A DNA stretch of 64,000 bases from Actinomycetospora endophytica (GTDB lineage: Bacteria > Actinomycetota > Actinomycetes > Mycobacteriales > Pseudonocardiaceae), in assembly GCF_021026375.1 (NCBI RefSeq), contig NZ_JAJNDB010000009.1, positions 186,001 through 250,000 of the forward strand, given 5' to 3'. Within the stretch, counting starts at the first letter, position 1, and every line of letters starts with the position of its first letter. The notes beneath the pieces are model-generated. The model saw only the letters and a list, made by a program, of their open reading frames with translations, was not told the DNA's origin and did no database searches. The translations under genes were made by a program, and so were the position numbers. Below, piece after piece: positions 46,053 through 58,684 of the stretch.

Positions 46053-46058
46053 ACCCTA
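46053..46058 (-). promoter_or_regulatory. -10 element for the Lrp operon
   Basis: Minus-strand TAGGGT, eight bases from ATG 46044. The first 61-nt repeat starts 18 bases further upstream, at the position of the -35 element. Confidence 0.45.
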
Positions 46059-46076
46059 TCCGGCAGGCGCTCCGTC

Positions 46077-46137
46077 GTTCTGAGCGAAGGGCCCCTTCGC
46101 TCGGATAGTTCGAGCGAAGGGCACCTTCGCTCAGAAC
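46077..46137. repeat. 61-nt two-hairpin repeat, copy 1
   Basis: Outer GTTCT (46077-46081) pairs with AGAAC (46133-46137). Inside are two hairpins: GAGCGAAGGG/CCCTTCGCTC (46082-46102, one base between the arms) and GAGCGAAGG-gca-CCTTCGCTC (46112-46132). Alternatively the outer 14-nt arms pair with each other. Confidence 0.9.
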
Positions 46138-46185
46138 GCCTGGCTCAGAACGCCGGGCTCAGAAAGGCCTCGCTCAGGACGCCGG
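46129..46185 (+). repeat. Four tandem 14-15-bp units
   Basis: Units beginning GCTCAGAACGCC at 46129, 46143, 46157 and 46172, diverging towards the end. They appear to be copies of the right edge of the 61-nt repeat. Confidence 0.8.
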
Positions 46186-46452
46186 GTCTCGCCGAACCCG
46201 GCCGTCCAGCCGGGACTGTGGCTCCCCGCGGACCGTCGCCGACCGTGATCACGACGAGCGTGACGGACCGTTCGGTCCCGAGGGCCTTTGCTCACACGGT
46301 TCGCGATCATGTTCCGGCCGACCCGAGCGAAGGGGCCCCTCGCTCAGAACGGGGGCGCGGCCGGCAGCGGTGATCCACATCCGGGCGGCACGGTGCTCGC
46401 TCAGCGATCACACTGCCGCCCGATTCGTGATCATGGTCAGAGGCCGGCCGTC
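46186..46452. other. Lrp-rarA intergenic centre, no gene
   Basis: No convincing coding frame. It holds the half-copy of the palindromic repeat at 46325-46350 and several scattered GATCA/TGATC motifs. Confidence 0.6.
46325..46350. repeat. Half-copy of the palindromic repeat
   Basis: GAGCGAAGGGG pairs with CCCCTCGCTC with one bulged A, followed by AGAAC, as in the right half of the 61-nt unit. Confidence 0.8.
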
Positions 46453-46513
46453 GTTCTGGGCGAAGGGGCCCTTCGCCCGATCTATTCGAGCGAAGGTGCC
46501 CCTCGCTCAGAAC
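46453..46513. repeat. 61-nt two-hairpin repeat, copy 2
   Basis: The same length and layout as copy 1. In the first hairpin the stem reads GGGCGAAGGG/CCCTTCGCCC, so A-to-G on one side is matched by T-to-C on the other. The second hairpin has a one-base bulge. It ends 41 bases before a TAGCGT -10 (46554-46559) for rarA. Confidence 0.9.
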
Positions 46514-46583
46514 CCACCGAGCCCGGCCGACCTGCGGTGTCGGTGCGGACCAGTAGCGTCGGGTGCGTGAGCGAGGAGGGCCC

Positions 46584-47993
46584 GTGAGCGAGGAGGCCGA
46601 CGGGGCGCTGTTCGACGTGGCGCCTCCCGAGCCGGCGCAGCGTCCCGCCGAGGAGGACCTGCGTCCGGTCACGCGTGGCGTCGTCGAGGACCGCCCGGCC
46701 CCGACCGGCGAGGGCCCCCGCCCGCCGCTGGCCGTCAGGATGCGCCCGGCGAGCCTGGACGAGGTCGTCGGCCAGGACCACCTGCTGGCGCCCGGCGCCC
46801 CGTTGCGCCGCCTCGTCGAGGGCGCCGCACCCGCGTCGGTCCTGCTCCACGGCCCGCCCGGCACCGGCAAGACCACGCTCGCCCGGCTCATCTCGCAGGC
46901 CACCGGCCGCTCGTTCGAGGCGCTCTCCGCGCTGAGTGCCGGGGTGAAGGAGGTCCGCGGGGTCATCGAGGTCGCGCGGAGACGCCTCGCCGCCTCCGAC
47001 CCGAGACGCACCGTCCTGTTCATCGACGAGATCCACCGCTTCAGCCGCACCCAGCAGGACGCCCTGCTCGGCGCGGTGGAGGACCGGGTCGTCCTGCTGG
47101 TCGGGGCCACCACGGAGAACCCGAGCTTCTCCGTCGTCGCGCCCCTCCTGTCCCGCAGCCTCGTCCTCGGCCTGCACGCCCTCGACGACGAGGCGGTCGG
47201 CCTCCTGCTCGACCGCGCGGTCGCCGACGACCGCGGCCTCGGCGGCACCGTCACCCTCACCGACGAGGCCCGCGCACACCTGGTCCGCCTGGCCGCGGGC
47301 GACGGCCGCCGCAGCCTCACCGCCCTCGAGGCGGCCGCCGATGCCGTGACGGACGAGCACGGCGAGATCACCCTCGCCGTCGTCGAGCAGGTCGTCGACG
47401 AGGTGGCGGTGCGCTACGACCGCGCCGGCGACCAGCACTACGACGTCATCTCGGCGTTCATCAAGTCGATCCGCGGCTCGGATCCGGACGCGGCGCTCCA
47501 CTACCTGGCCCGCATGATCGTGGCGGGGGAGGACCCGCGGTTCATCGCGCGGCGCCTCGTCGTGCACGCCAGCGAGGACGTCGGGCTCGCCGACCCGACG
47601 GCGCTGCAGGCGGCCACCGCGGCCGCGCAGGCCGTACAGCTGATCGGCCTGCCGGAGTGCCGGATCGCGCTCGCGCAGGCGACGATCCACCTCGCGACCG
47701 CGCCGAAGTCGAACGCCGTCATCACCGCGATCGACGCCGCGATGTCCGACATCCGCACCGGGGCCGCCGGACCGGTGCCGCCGCACCTGCGCGACGGGCA
47801 CTACGCCGGGGCGCAGAAGCTCGGCAACGCCGTCGGGTACCGGTACCCGCACGACGAGCGGGCCGCCGTCGTCGCGCAGCAGTACCCGCCGGACGAGCTG
47901 GTCGGCCGGGACTACTACGAGCCCAGCGGGCGGGGCGAGGAGCGGGCGATCGCCGAGCGTCTCGCACGGCTGCGCGACGTCGTCCGCGGCTGA
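46584..47993 (+). CDS. rarA: Replication-associated recombination protein A (AAA+ ATPase)
   Basis: 469 residues, RarA/MgsA/WRNIP1 family, acting at stalled replication forks. [19 protein letters not shown] is the family start; Walker A is [14 protein letters not shown] (about 92-105) and Walker [12 protein letters not shown] (about 151-161). [19 protein letters not shown] is sensor 1, and the C-terminal tetramerisation domain has [27 protein letters not shown] and [22 protein letters not shown] precedes GTG 46584. The place in the aspS-alaS interval matches Rv2559c. Confidence 0.96.
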   Translation: MSEEADGALFDVAPPEPAQRPAEEDLRPVTRGVVEDRPAPTGEGPRPPLAVRMRPASLDEVVGQDHLLAPGAPLRRLVEGAAPASVLLHGPPGTGKTTLARLISQATGRSFEALSALSAGVKEVRGVIEVARRRLAASDPRRTVLFIDEIHRFSRTQQDALLGAVEDRVVLLVGATTENPSFSVVAPLLSRSLVLGLHALDDEAVGLLLDRAVADDRGLGGTVTLTDEARAHLVRLAAGDGRRSLTALEAAADAVTDEHGEITLAVVEQVVDEVAVRYDRAGDQHYDVISAFIKSIRGSDPDAALHYLARMIVAGEDPRFIARRLVVHASEDVGLADPTALQAATAAAQAVQLIGLPECRIALAQATIHLATAPKSNAVITAIDAAMSDIRTGAAGPVPPHLRDGHYAGAQKLGNAVGYRYPHDERAAVVAQQYPPDELVGRDYYEPSGRGEERAIAERLARLRDVVRG

Positions 47994-48205
47994 GTCGGTC
48001 GGGCCCAGTCCCTGAGCCGTACGACCCGTGATCAACCGGGCACCCTGCGTACCCGACCGTCCGCCGACAGGGCTAGTGCCTGCCCCCCGGGGCGGAGCGC
48101 GGCGATCATGGTCATCCGGGTAGCCTTCCGCCACCGCACGGCGCGCCCGGTTCGTCCCGGCCCTGTCAGCGGAGACCCTGGATCCCAGCCGAAGGGGAAG
48201 TGACC

Positions 48206-48607
48206 GTGTCGGTCGGGCAGATCGCGGCCATCATCGCCGCGGCGGCGTTCGTGATCCTCGTGCTGCTGCTGGCGGTACCCCTGATCAAGCTGGGGCGCAC
48301 GCTGGACGAGGCGACGATCGCCATCCGGAAGACCCACGAGGGTTCGGCCCCGCTGCTGGACGACGCCCAGGTCACGCTGACCACGGTGAACACCCAGCTC
48401 GAGCGCGTCGACGGCGTCACCGCCAGCGCCCAGGCCGTCGCGGCGAACACCCGCGCGCTGAGCTCGCTGTTCACCGCCACGCTCGGTGGCCCGCTGGTGA
48501 AGGTCGCCGCCGTGTCCTATGGGCTGCGCAAGGCGAGCCAGAACCGCAAACTGAAGAACGCGCCGCCTGCCAAGGCCAAGCGATCGAAGCGGAGTACCCG
48601 GGGATGA
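48206..48607 (+). CDS. DUF948 membrane protein
   Basis: 133 residues with one N-terminal membrane segment (IAAIIAAAAFVILVLLLAVPLI), then a helical region (RTLDEATIAIRKTHEGSAPLLDD, VNTQLERVDGVTASAQ) and a basic Lys/Arg-rich C-terminus. This is the DUF948 pattern. GGGGAAG lies about 6-8 bases before GTG 48206; GTG 48200 is too close to it. Function is unknown. It overlaps the next gene by four bases. Confidence 0.85.
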   Translation: MSVGQIAAIIAAAAFVILVLLLAVPLIKLGRTLDEATIAIRKTHEGSAPLLDDAQVTLTTVNTQLERVDGVTASAQAVAANTRALSSLFTATLGGPLVKVAAVSYGLRKASQNRKLKNAPPAKAKRSKRSTRG

Positions 48608-48921
48608 AGCGACTGTTCTGGATGGGGGTCGGCGTCGCCGTCGGCGTCAGCGCCTCCCGCAAGGTGTCCCAGGCGGCCCACCGCGCCAGCCCGGCCGGTG
48701 TGGGCGCCAGCCTCGGCGAGGGCCTGCGCGAGCTCGGAGCCGGCCTCGGGGCCTTCGGCGCCGAGGTCCGCGCCGGAATGTCCGAGCGCGAGGACGAGCT
48801 GTACTCCTACGTGGAGCAGTCGACGAACATCCCGGTGCGCCCGGCCGTGCCCGCCGCCCCGGAGCCGACGCCCGCCGCGCGTCACACCCGAGCGCCTCGG
48901 CGGGGGGCCGCGGGCCGCTGA
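48604..48921 (+). CDS. DUF6167-like small protein
   Basis: 105 residues, ATGA-coupled to the DUF948 gene. FWMGVGVAVGVSASRKV is a short hydrophobic/small-residue N-terminus; an Ala/Gly-rich helix follows (GASLGEGLRELGAGLGAFGAEVRAGM), then a Pro/Ala/Arg tail. The pair DUF948-DUF6167 just upstream of alaS is a conserved actinobacterial arrangement. No function is known. Confidence 0.8.
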   Translation: MKRLFWMGVGVAVGVSASRKVSQAAHRASPAGVGASLGEGLRELGAGLGAFGAEVRAGMSEREDELYSYVEQSTNIPVRPAVPAAPEPTPAARHTRAPRRGAAGR

Positions 48922-49104
48922 GCCCGGCACGCCGATCCGTCGCTGCGGCGCCCCCGCACCCACGCCATCCCGGAGTCCGGGCGGGCGTGCGCACCACCCC
49001 GACGCCCCCGGACCCCGGCGCACGCGGGATCATGGATGACGCCTCCCGGAGACGCCCCGGAGCGGGCCGGATCCGGCCGCTCCTGACACCACGAGCAGGA
49101 CACC

Positions 49105-51801
49105 GTGCAGACCCACGAGATCCGTCGACGCTTCCTCGCCCATTTCGAGGACGCCGGCCACACCCCCGTCCCCAGCGCCTCGCTGATCCTCGACGACCCG
49201 ACGCTGCTGTTCGTCAACGCCGGGATGGTGCAGTTCAAGCCGTACTTCCTCGGGGAGGCCCCGCCGCCCTGGGCGACGGCCACCTCGGTGCAGAAGTGCG
49301 TGCGCACCGGGGACATCGAGAACGTCGGGCACACCACCCGGCACAACACGTTCTTCCAGATGGCGGGCAACTTCTCGTTCGGTGACTACTTCAAGGAAGG
49401 CGCGATCCGCCACGCCTGGGCGCTGATCACCCGCTCCCAGGACGACGGCGGCTACGGCTTCGACCCGGAGCGCATCTGGGTCACCGTCTACGAGAACGAC
49501 GACGAGGCCGAGCGCATCTGGCACGAGGTCATCGGCCTGCCCGCCGAGCGCATCCAGCGCCGCGACGGCCGGGACAACTACTGGGACATGGGCATCCCCG
49601 GTCCCGGCGGGCCGTGCTCGGAGATCTACTACGACCGCGGGCCGGAGTACGGCGTCGAGGGCGGACCGGTCGCCGACGAGGACCGCTACCTCGAGATCTG
49701 GAACCTCGTCTTCATGCAGGACGTGCGGGGGGAGCAGAGCCCGAAGTACGGCGCCGCCCCGATCGGCGAGCTGCCGCAGAAGAACATCGACACCGGACTC
49801 GGCGTCGAGCGGGTCGCCTTCCTGCTCCAGGGCGTGGACAACGTCTACGAGACCGACCTCGTGCGACCGGTCATCGACCGCGTCGTGGAGCTCTCGGGAC
49901 ACTCCTACGACGACGGGACCCCGGAGGACGGGGTCCGGTTCCGGGTCATCGCCGACCACGTCCGCACCGGGACGATGCTCATCGGCGACGGCGTGGTGCC
50001 CGGCAACGAGGGCCGCGGCTACGTGCTGCGGCGGCTGCTGCGCCGCGTGGTGCGCAACGCCCGGCTGCTCGGGATCACCGATCCGGTGCTGGTCGACCTC
50101 GTCGGGATCGTCCGCGACGCGATGAGCCCGTCCTACCCGGAGATCGCGACGAGCTACGAGCGGATCGCCGCCGTGGTCCGCCGCGAGGAGGAGGCCTTCC
50201 TCGCCACGCTGGCCACCGGGTCGCGGATCTTCGAGTCGGCGGTGGCGGAGACGAAGGCCGGCGGGTCGGACGTGCTGCCCGGCTCGAGCGCCTTCGCCCT
50301 GCACGACACCTACGGCTTCCCGATCGACCTCACGCTCGAGATGGCCTCCGAGGCCGGGCTGTCGGTCGACGAGGGCGCGTTCCGCGAGCTGATGGACGAG
50401 CAGCGGGCCCGCGCCAAGGCCGACGCCGCCGCCCGCAAGCACGGCGGCGCCGACGCCACCGCCTACCGCGAGATCCTCGAGCGCTCCGGGCTCACCGACT
50501 TCCTCGGCTACGCCGACCAGCGCGCGGACGCCTCGGTGGTGGGGCTCGTCGTCGACGGCGTCGGGGTACCGGCCGCCACCGAGGGCGACGACGTCGAGGT
50601 CATGCTCGACCGGACCCCGTTCTACGCCGAGGGCGGCGGCCAGCAGGCCGACACCGGGCGGCTCTTCGGCGACGGGTTCACCGTCGAGATCACCGACGTG
50701 CAGACCCCCGTGCCCGGGCTCTCGGTGCACCTCGGCCGCGTGCTCCACGGCGAGATCACCCGCGACGCCCCGGTGTCCGCCCAGATCGACATGGACCGGC
50801 GGGCCGCGATCTCGCGCTCGCACACCGCCACCCACCTGGTGCACGCCGGGATGCGGAAGGCCCTCGGCGACTCGGCCGCCCAGGCGGGGTCGCTCAACGC
50901 CCCCGGTCGGCTGCGGTTCGACTTCACCTCGCCCGAGGGCGCGGTTCCGACGACCGTGCTCGCGGACGTCGAGGACGAGGTCAACTCGGTGCTGCTCGGC
51001 GACGACGAGGTCCGCGCCTTCGTCACGAGCATGGACGAGGCCCGCAAGCTCGGCGCCGTCGCGCTGTTCGGCGAGAAGTACGGCGACGCGGTGCGCATCG
51101 TCGAGGTCGGCGACTACTCCCGCGAGCTCTGCGGTGGCACGCACGTCGGCCGGGCCGGGCAGCTCGGCCTGGTGAAGCTGCTGTCCGAGGGGTCCGTCGG
51201 GTCCGGGGTACGCCGCGTCGAGGCCCTCGTCGGGATCGACGCCTTCCGGTTCCTCGCCCGCGAGCACGTGCTGGTCAACCAGCTCGCCGAGCAGTTCCGG
51301 GCCCAGCCCGACGAACTGCCCGAGCGCATCGCCGGGATCGTCGACCGGCTGCGCACCGCCGAGAAGGAGCTCGAGAACGTCCGGGCGCGCGAGGTGCTCG
51401 CCTCGGCCGGGGCCCTCGCCGACGGCGCCGACGACGTCGGCGGGATCGCGCTCGTGGCGTCTCGCACGCCCGACGGCGTGGGCGGCGGCGACCTGCGCAC
51501 GCTCGCCTCGGACGTCCGCGGACGGCTGGGCGACCGGCCCGGCGTCGTCGCCCTCTTCGCCCCGGACGGCGAGAAGGTGGCGTTCGTCGTGGCCACCACG
51601 GCCGCCGCCCGGGACCGCGGGCTGGCGGCCGGCGACCTCGTCAAGGCGTTCGCCCCGGCCATCGGGGGACGCGGCGGCGGGAAGGCCGACCTCGCCCAGG
51701 GCGGCGGTTCCCCGGACGGCGGGCCGGCCGGGATGGACGCCGGGATCGGGGCGGCCATCGACGCCCTCCGACACCAGGTCGCCGGGACGGCGGGCGCCTG
51801 A
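49105..51801 (+). CDS. alaS: Alanyl-tRNA synthetase
   Basis: 898 residues. The aminoacylation domain has [34 protein letters not shown] and [20 protein letters not shown] (class II motif 2). The editing domain shows the zinc ligands [16 protein letters not shown] (HxxxH) and [13 protein letters not shown] (CxxxH). A C-terminal C-Ala domain ends in [15 protein letters not shown]. Length is standard. The 183-bp upstream gap has no T-box that I can see. Start GTG 49105 gives the conserved [10 protein letters not shown]. Confidence 0.97.
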   Translation: MQTHEIRRRFLAHFEDAGHTPVPSASLILDDPTLLFVNAGMVQFKPYFLGEAPPPWATATSVQKCVRTGDIENVGHTTRHNTFFQMAGNFSFGDYFKEGAIRHAWALITRSQDDGGYGFDPERIWVTVYENDDEAERIWHEVIGLPAERIQRRDGRDNYWDMGIPGPGGPCSEIYYDRGPEYGVEGGPVADEDRYLEIWNLVFMQDVRGEQSPKYGAAPIGELPQKNIDTGLGVERVAFLLQGVDNVYETDLVRPVIDRVVELSGHSYDDGTPEDGVRFRVIADHVRTGTMLIGDGVVPGNEGRGYVLRRLLRRVVRNARLLGITDPVLVDLVGIVRDAMSPSYPEIATSYERIAAVVRREEEAFLATLATGSRIFESAVAETKAGGSDVLPGSSAFALHDTYGFPIDLTLEMASEAGLSVDEGAFRELMDEQRARAKADAAARKHGGADATAYREILERSGLTDFLGYADQRADASVVGLVVDGVGVPAATEGDDVEVMLDRTPFYAEGGGQQADTGRLFGDGFTVEITDVQTPVPGLSVHLGRVLHGEITRDAPVSAQIDMDRRAAISRSHTATHLVHAGMRKALGDSAAQAGSLNAPGRLRFDFTSPEGAVPTTVLADVEDEVNSVLLGDDEVRAFVTSMDEARKLGAVALFGEKYGDAVRIVEVGDYSRELCGGTHVGRAGQLGLVKLLSEGSVGSGVRRVEALVGIDAFRFLAREHVLVNQLAEQFRAQPDELPERIAGIVDRLRTAEKELENVRAREVLASAGALADGADDVGGIALVASRTPDGVGGGDLRTLASDVRGRLGDRPGVVALFAPDGEKVAFVVATTAAARDRGLAAGDLVKAFAPAIGGRGGGKADLAQGGGSPDGGPAGMDAGIGAAIDALRHQVAGTAGA

Positions 51802-51803
51802 GC

Positions 51804-52268
51804 GTGGCACCCGGCCGGGTGATCGGGGTCGACGTCGGCGCGGTGCGCGTCGGCGTCGCCCTCTCCGATCCGGCCGGGACCCTCGCCACCCCCCTCGTTA
51901 CGCTCGATCGCGACGAGACGACGTGGTCCGACCTGGACCAGCTGGTGGAGCTCGTCGCCGAGCACGAGGTGGTCGAGGTGGTCGTGGGCCTTCCCCGCAC
52001 CCTCGCCGGGCGCGAGGGCCCGGCGGCGCAGGCGGCCCGGCGCTACGTCGAGGACCTGCGCGAGGTGCTGGCCGAGCACTCCGTCACCGACCTCCCCGTG
52101 ACCTTGGCCGACGAGCGGCTGACCACCGTCTCCGCCACCCGGATGCTCTCCGACCGCGGCGTCAAGGGCCGCGCCCAGCGACGCGTCATCGACCAGGCGG
52201 CCGCTGTCGAGATCCTCCAGACCTGGCTCGACGCCCGTCGTCGCGAGCCCGACGAGGCGTCCCCGTGA
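51804..52268 (+). CDS. ruvX: Holliday junction resolvase-like RuvX (YqgF)
   Basis: 154 residues with an RNase H fold. [17 protein letters not shown] carries the first catalytic Asp, [16 protein letters not shown] the Glu-bearing loop region, and [15 protein letters not shown] and [15 protein letters not shown] the later conserved acidic residues. Its likely roles are 16S rRNA 5' processing or DNA junction cleavage. It starts two bases after alaS and overlaps mltG by four. Confidence 0.94.
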   Translation: MAPGRVIGVDVGAVRVGVALSDPAGTLATPLVTLDRDETTWSDLDQLVELVAEHEVVEVVVGLPRTLAGREGPAAQAARRYVEDLREVLAEHSVTDLPVTLADERLTTVSATRMLSDRGVKGRAQRRVIDQAAAVEILQTWLDARRREPDEASP

Positions 52269-54175
52269 CCGGCCCCCACCGCCCCGGCGGCGGGAAGCGC
52301 CTGGTGTCGATGTCCACGGTCTCGGTGGGGTCCGGGGAGCGGGCGTCGGGTCCCGACGACGACGGCGGGGCCGGGCGCGGCGCCCGGCCCTCGGACGACG
52401 GCCGCCCGGCCGACGACCGGCGAGCGGCCGTGCCGCGGCGTGGCCGAGGGATGCGGCGGCCTGCCCCGGAGTGGGAGCGCCCCGCCGCGCCGGCGAAGCC
52501 CGCGGAACCGGAGTCCGCCGCGGCGCCGACCGGACCGGCTCCGGTGGCCCGCCCCGACCAGGCCACCGGACCTGCCCGGGCCGCCGCGCCCGCTCCGGCG
52601 ACCAGCCGGACCCAGGCCGCCGCGACGGCGCACCCGACCGGGTCCACCGAGCCGTCGGTGGACCCGGAGGACGCCGTCACCGACACCATCCACCACGCGG
52701 GCGCCATCACCGGCGTCCCCACGACGCCGTCGCGCATCCCGCTCCCGGCGCCCGCGAACCGGACGCCACGATCGGCGATGGCCGCACGCGCCCGACCCGC
52801 GGAGCTGCGCCCGCCCGGGGGGGCCGCGGCCCGGGCCGCCGTGTCCGCCGCCGCGTCCGGGGCGACCATGTCCGCGGCGTCCGGGGGTCCCAGGCCGCGG
52901 ACCACGGACTCCGAGCCGACCGCCCCGGCGCCCGCCCAGCCCGTCCCGCCGTCGGAACCCGATGACGACGAGGGTGGCGACGACGGCGACGCGCTCGGTG
53001 GGCTCGTGCCGTTGTCCTCCGACGAGCCCGACCCCGTCTCGGAGGGCACCCGTCGTCGTCGGCGCCTGGTCTGGCCGATCATCGCGGGCTTCCTGGTGCT
53101 CGCCCTCGCGGGCGGGGCCTTCTTCGCCCACAACCTCTGGGGTGTGTTCTTCCCGCCGGACTTCGCCGGCCCCGGGACCGGCCACGTCGTCATCCAGGTC
53201 GGCGACGGCGACTCGACCCGCGACATCGGCGAGACCCTCGTCACCGACGGCGTCGTCGCCTCCGCGCGCGGCTTCGGCAACGCCGCCGAGGACGACCCGC
53301 GCGGGCGCGGGATCCAGCCCGGCTTCTACGACATGCAGCGGGGGATGCCCGCGGCCGCCGCGGTCAGCCGGATGCTCGACCCCGGCACCCGGCTGGGCCG
53401 GATGGAGGTCCGCGGCGGCACTCAGCTCGACGACACCGCGGGCGTCGGATCGGCGCGCGTGCCCGGCGTCCTGTCCCTGATCTCCGCGGCCACCTGCGTC
53501 GTCGAGGACTCCGGCGCCCGCCGCTGCGCCTCCGTCGACGACCTCCGCCGCACCATGGCGACCACCGACCCGGCCAGGCTGGGCGTGCCGGACTGGGCGC
53601 TGCCCGACGTCCGGCAGGCCGTCCCGGAGCGCCGGCTCGAGGGCCTCGTCGCGCCCGGCACCTACGACGTGACGCCGGGCTCCGACGCCACCACCGCGCT
53701 CACCTCGGTGGTGCGGGCGTCGGCGAGCCGGTTGGAGGACGGCGGGATCGTCAGCCAGGCCGCGTCGAACAACGTGAGCCCGTACCAGGCGCTCATCGTC
53801 GGGTCGCTCGCCGAGCGGGAGGGCATCGAACAGGACTTCGGCAAGATCGCCCGCGTCGTCTACAACCGGCTGCCGATCCCGATGCGGCTCCAGCTCGACT
53901 CGACGATCAACTACCCGCTCGACCGGCAGACGCTGCTGACCACGCCGTTCGACCGGGCCGCGCCGGGGCCGTACAACACCTACCTGAACTTCGGGCTGCC
54001 GCCGACGCCGATCGGGGCGGTGTCCCCGCCGGCGCTGAAGGCGGCGCTCACTCCCGACCCGGGTGCCTGGGTCTACTTCGTGAAGTGCCAACCGGACGGG
54101 GCGTCGTGCTTCGCGGTGACGCCGGCCGAGCACGACGCCAACCGGCGGCTCGCGCAGCAGCGCGGGGCCTACTGA
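52265..54175 (+). CDS. mltG: Endolytic transglycosylase MltG
   Basis: 636 residues. An intrinsically disordered cytoplasmic N-terminus of about 260 residues rich in Pro, Ala, Gly, Arg and Asp is followed by one membrane segment ([21 protein letters not shown], about 268-288) and the extracytoplasmic YceG domain. [13 protein letters not shown] holds the catalytic Glu; [40 protein letters not shown] and [15 protein letters not shown] are family marks. It cuts nascent peptidoglycan strands at the membrane. GTG 52265 overlaps the ruvX stop. Confidence 0.95.
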   Translation: MTGPHRPGGGKRLVSMSTVSVGSGERASGPDDDGGAGRGARPSDDGRPADDRRAAVPRRGRGMRRPAPEWERPAAPAKPAEPESAAAPTGPAPVARPDQATGPARAAAPAPATSRTQAAATAHPTGSTEPSVDPEDAVTDTIHHAGAITGVPTTPSRIPLPAPANRTPRSAMAARARPAELRPPGGAAARAAVSAAASGATMSAASGGPRPRTTDSEPTAPAPAQPVPPSEPDDDEGGDDGDALGGLVPLSSDEPDPVSEGTRRRRRLVWPIIAGFLVLALAGGAFFAHNLWGVFFPPDFAGPGTGHVVIQVGDGDSTRDIGETLVTDGVVASARGFGNAAEDDPRGRGIQPGFYDMQRGMPAAAAVSRMLDPGTRLGRMEVRGGTQLDDTAGVGSARVPGVLSLISAATCVVEDSGARRCASVDDLRRTMATTDPARLGVPDWALPDVRQAVPERRLEGLVAPGTYDVTPGSDATTALTSVVRASASRLEDGGIVSQAASNNVSPYQALIVGSLAEREGIEQDFGKIARVVYNRLPIPMRLQLDSTINYPLDRQTLLTTPFDRAAPGPYNTYLNFGLPPTPIGAVSPPALKAALTPDPGAWVYFVKCQPDGASCFAVTPAEHDANRRLAQQRGAY

Positions 54176-54176
54176 G

Positions 54177-55046
54177 ATGGTCGGTCGCCGGGCCGCGGTG
54201 CTGGGTTCGCCGGTGGCGCACTCGCTCTCCCCGGTGCTGCACGGCGCCGCCTACGAGGCCCTGGGGCTGGCCGGCTGGACCTACGAGCGCGTCGAGTGCG
54301 ACGCGGAGACGCTCCCCGGGCTGGTCACGGGTCTCGACGACGGGTGGGTCGGGCTCTCGGTGACGATGCCCGGGAAGAAGGCTGCGCTCGCGGTGTCGTC
54401 CTCGGCGTCGTGGCGGGCACGGCATCTCGGGGTGGCGAACACGCTGGTCCGGGCCGACGACGGGTGGGTCGCGGACTGCACCGACGTCGACGGTGTCTCC
54501 GGTGCGCTGCGTGGAGCCGGGGTCCGAAGCGTCCCGGGCATCGCGGCCGGGACGGTCGACGCCGTCCTGCTGGGGGCGGGCGGTACGGCGTCGGCGGCGG
54601 TCGGGGCGCTCTACGACCTCGGCAACGAGGCCGTCACGGTGATCGTCCGCGACCCCGCCCGGGCGGCCGACACCCTCGAGGTGGCCCGGGCCTACGGCAT
54701 GAACCGCCGCGCGATCCGGTTCGACGAGGTGGTCGACGCCGACCTCGCCTCCGCGAAGGCGCTGATCAACACCACCCCGGCGGGCTCGGTGGACGACGCG
54801 CTGGCCTCCCGGCTGGTCGACGCCCTGCCGTCCTGGGCCGTGGTGCTCGACGCGGTCTACCACCCCTGGCCGACACCGCTGGCCGCCGCCGCCGGGCGTC
54901 GCGGGCTCGCGGTCGCGACCGGGCTGGACATGCTGCTGCACCAGGCGTTCGGGCAGGTCGAGCAGTTCACGGGGCAGCCGGCGCCGCGTGCAGCGATGCA
55001 CGAGGCGCTGGTCCGAGCGACGGGCTTCGAGGTCCGTTCGCCGTAG
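54177..55046 (+). CDS. aroE: Shikimate dehydrogenase
   Basis: 289 residues. AAVLGSPVAHSLSPVLHGAAY binds shikimate; GLSVTMPGKKAAL has the catalytic Lys and NTLVRADDGWVADCTD the Asp/Asn contacts. The NADPH fold begins VLLGAGGTASAAVGAL (about 125-140), and LDMLLHQAFGQVEQFTGQ closes the family. It reduces 3-dehydroshikimate in the chorismate pathway. It starts one base after the mltG stop. Confidence 0.95.
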   Translation: MVGRRAAVLGSPVAHSLSPVLHGAAYEALGLAGWTYERVECDAETLPGLVTGLDDGWVGLSVTMPGKKAALAVSSSASWRARHLGVANTLVRADDGWVADCTDVDGVSGALRGAGVRSVPGIAAGTVDAVLLGAGGTASAAVGALYDLGNEAVTVIVRDPARAADTLEVARAYGMNRRAIRFDEVVDADLASAKALINTTPAGSVDDALASRLVDALPSWAVVLDAVYHPWPTPLAAAAGRRGLAVATGLDMLLHQAFGQVEQFTGQPAPRAAMHEALVRATGFEVRSP

Positions 55047-55140
55047 TCGTCCGTCCCCACCGGCACCGGGGTGGCGAGTTGTCCCCAGGCCGGCCGGCGG
55101 GACGTGACCCGCGGAGGGCGGGCCGCGCAGGCTCGTCGTC

Positions 55141-55755
55141 GTGACCGGATCGCTCCTGCTCGACGTCGTGCTCGGCGTCCTCCTCCCGCTCCCCGGCGGG
55201 GCGCTGGTGGGCGCCGGCGTGCGTGCCGTCCTCACGCGGGTACGGCGGCCGGTGCTGGTGCCGCGCGGCTGGTGCGAGCTGGGGACGGCCTTCGTGTGCG
55301 GCATGGTGGCGACGGCGGCGGTGGTCGGTCTGGTGGCGCCGGCCCGGGTGCCGGTGTTGCTCGTCGTGTCCGTGTCGGCCGTGGCGGGGACGGCGACCGA
55401 CGTCGTGGCCGGCCGGCTGCCGGACGTGCTGACCGTGCCGGCGCTCGGGCTCGGCCTGGTGGCGTTGATCCCGTCCGGTGCGCTGGGGGCCGGTCTCGGC
55501 GGCGCGCTCGCGCTGGGTGGCCTGCACGCCGTGGTGGCGTTGGTGGCTCCGAATGCCCTGGGCGGGGGCGACGTGAAGCTCGCCGCCGCGCTCGGCGGGC
55601 CGCTCGCGGCGACCGGGTGGTGGGCCGTCGCGGCGGCTCCCGTCGGTGCCGCGCTGGTGGTCCTGGTGCTGGCGCGGGTGCGGCGGGTCCGGTCCGGACC
55701 GCTCGGACCGGCGTTGCTCACGGTGAGCTGGGTGGTGCTCCTGGCCGGAGGGTGA
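55141..55755 (+). CDS. A24-family prepilin peptidase
   Basis: 204-residue polytopic protein. The two aspartates of the family are in [17 protein letters not shown] (about 80-96) and [14 protein letters not shown] (GxGD, about 140-153). About six membrane segments; the N-terminal cysteine/methylase domain of full PilD is absent, as in short TadV/Rv2551c-like forms. It probably processes Flp/Tad or other prepilins, though no pilin gene is in the window. Start GTG 55141. Same position between aroE and aroC as in mycobacteria. Confidence 0.88.
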   Translation: MTGSLLLDVVLGVLLPLPGGALVGAGVRAVLTRVRRPVLVPRGWCELGTAFVCGMVATAAVVGLVAPARVPVLLVVSVSAVAGTATDVVAGRLPDVLTVPALGLGLVALIPSGALGAGLGGALALGGLHAVVALVAPNALGGGDVKLAAALGGPLAATGWWAVAAAPVGAALVVLVLARVRRVRSGPLGPALLTVSWVVLLAGG

Positions 55756-55787
55756 GGGCCGGGCGGGCGACGTGGAACGATGGCGGG

Positions 55788-56980
55788 GTGTTGCGGTGGC
55801 TGACAGCGGGTGAGTCTCACGGTCCGGCTCTCATGGCGGTGCTCGAGGGCATGGTGGCCGGGGTGTCGGTGTCGTCCAAGGAGGTCTCGGCGGAGCTCGC
55901 GCGCCGGCGCCTCGGTTACGGGCGCGGGGCCCGGATGAGCTTCGAGGCCGACGAGCTGGAGATCCTCGGCGGCGTCCGCCACGGGATCACCCAGGGCGGT
56001 CCGGTGGCGATGCGCATCGGCAACTCCGAGTGGCCCAAGTGGGAGACCGTGATGTCCTCGGACCCGGTCGACCCGGAGGTGCTGGAGGGCCGCGCCCGCA
56101 ACGCGCCGCTGACCCGGCCGCGCCCCGGGCACGCCGACCTGGCGGGGATGACGAAGTACGGGTTCGACGAGGCCCGCCCGGTGCTGGAGCGGGCGTCGGC
56201 GCGCGAGACCGCGGCGAAGGTGGCACTCGGGGCGGTGGCCAAGGCGTTCCTCGAACAGGCGCTCGGGGTGGAGGTGCTCTCGCACGTGGTGTCGCTGGGC
56301 ACCGCGGACGCCACCGAGGGGGCCATCCCGATGCCCGGCGACGGCGAGCGGATCGACGCCTCGCCGGTCCGCGCGGTCGACGAGGCCTCGGCGGCCGCGA
56401 TGATCGCCGAGGTCGACGCCGCGAAGGAGGACGGCGACACCCTCGGCGGGGTCGTGGAGGTGGTGGCGCACGGCCTGCCGGTGGGTCTGGGCTCCTACGT
56501 GCAGGCCGACCGACGCCTCGACGCCCGGCTGGCCGGGGCGCTCATGGGCATCCAGGCGATGAAGGGCGTCGAGATCGGCGACGGGTTCACCACCGCCCGG
56601 CGCCGCGGGTCCGCCGCCCACGACGAGATCGATGTCGCCGACGGCTCCGGGATCGACCGGGCGTCCAACCGCGCCGGCGGCATCGAGGGCGGCATGACCA
56701 ACGGCGAGCCGCTGCGCGCCCGGGTCGCGATGAAGCCGATCTCGACGGTGCCCCGCGCGCTGCGCACCGTCGACCTGGCCACCGGCGAGGCCGCGACCGC
56801 CCACCACCAGCGCTCGGACGTCTGCGCGGTGCCGGCGGCCGGGGTGGTGGCCGAGGCGCTGGTCGCGCTGGTGCTCGCCGACGCGGCGATCGAGAAGTTC
56901 GGCGGGGACTCGCTCGCCGAGACCGCCCGCAACGTCGCCGCGTACCGCGCCGGGATCGACCCCAAGCGGGCGGTACAGCC

Positions 56981-56984
<4 letters not shown>
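55788..56984 (+). CDS. aroC: Chorismate synthase
   Basis: 398 residues, FMN-dependent; converts EPSP to chorismate. Signatures are [34 protein letters not shown] and the later [29 protein letters not shown], which spans the flavin-binding signature. [19 protein letters not shown] is the C-terminal signature. It begins GTG-TTG-CGG-TGG (LRWLTAGES) at 55788. It overlaps aroK by four bases. Confidence 0.97.
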
Positions 56985-58658
<1,674 letters not shown>

Positions 58659-58684
58659 CCCGCCCGACGTGAGAGGAGCCAGGC

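Noticed and set aside
46288-46587. Possible 99-codon gene between Lrp and rarA
   Set aside because: It is made largely of the palindromic repeats, has no ribosome-binding site and runs into the rarA start.
48922-49104. T-box leader before alaS
   Set aside because: No T-box sequence or specifier-loop architecture was recognisable in 183 bases.
49030-51810. 926-codon open frame antisense to alaS
   Set aside because: Shadow frame of a full-length alaS with all motifs; no ribosome-binding site or recognisable fold.
54048-56807. 919-codon minus-strand frame over aroE, the prepilin peptidase and aroC
   Set aside because: Spans three well-supported plus-strand genes and is low complexity.
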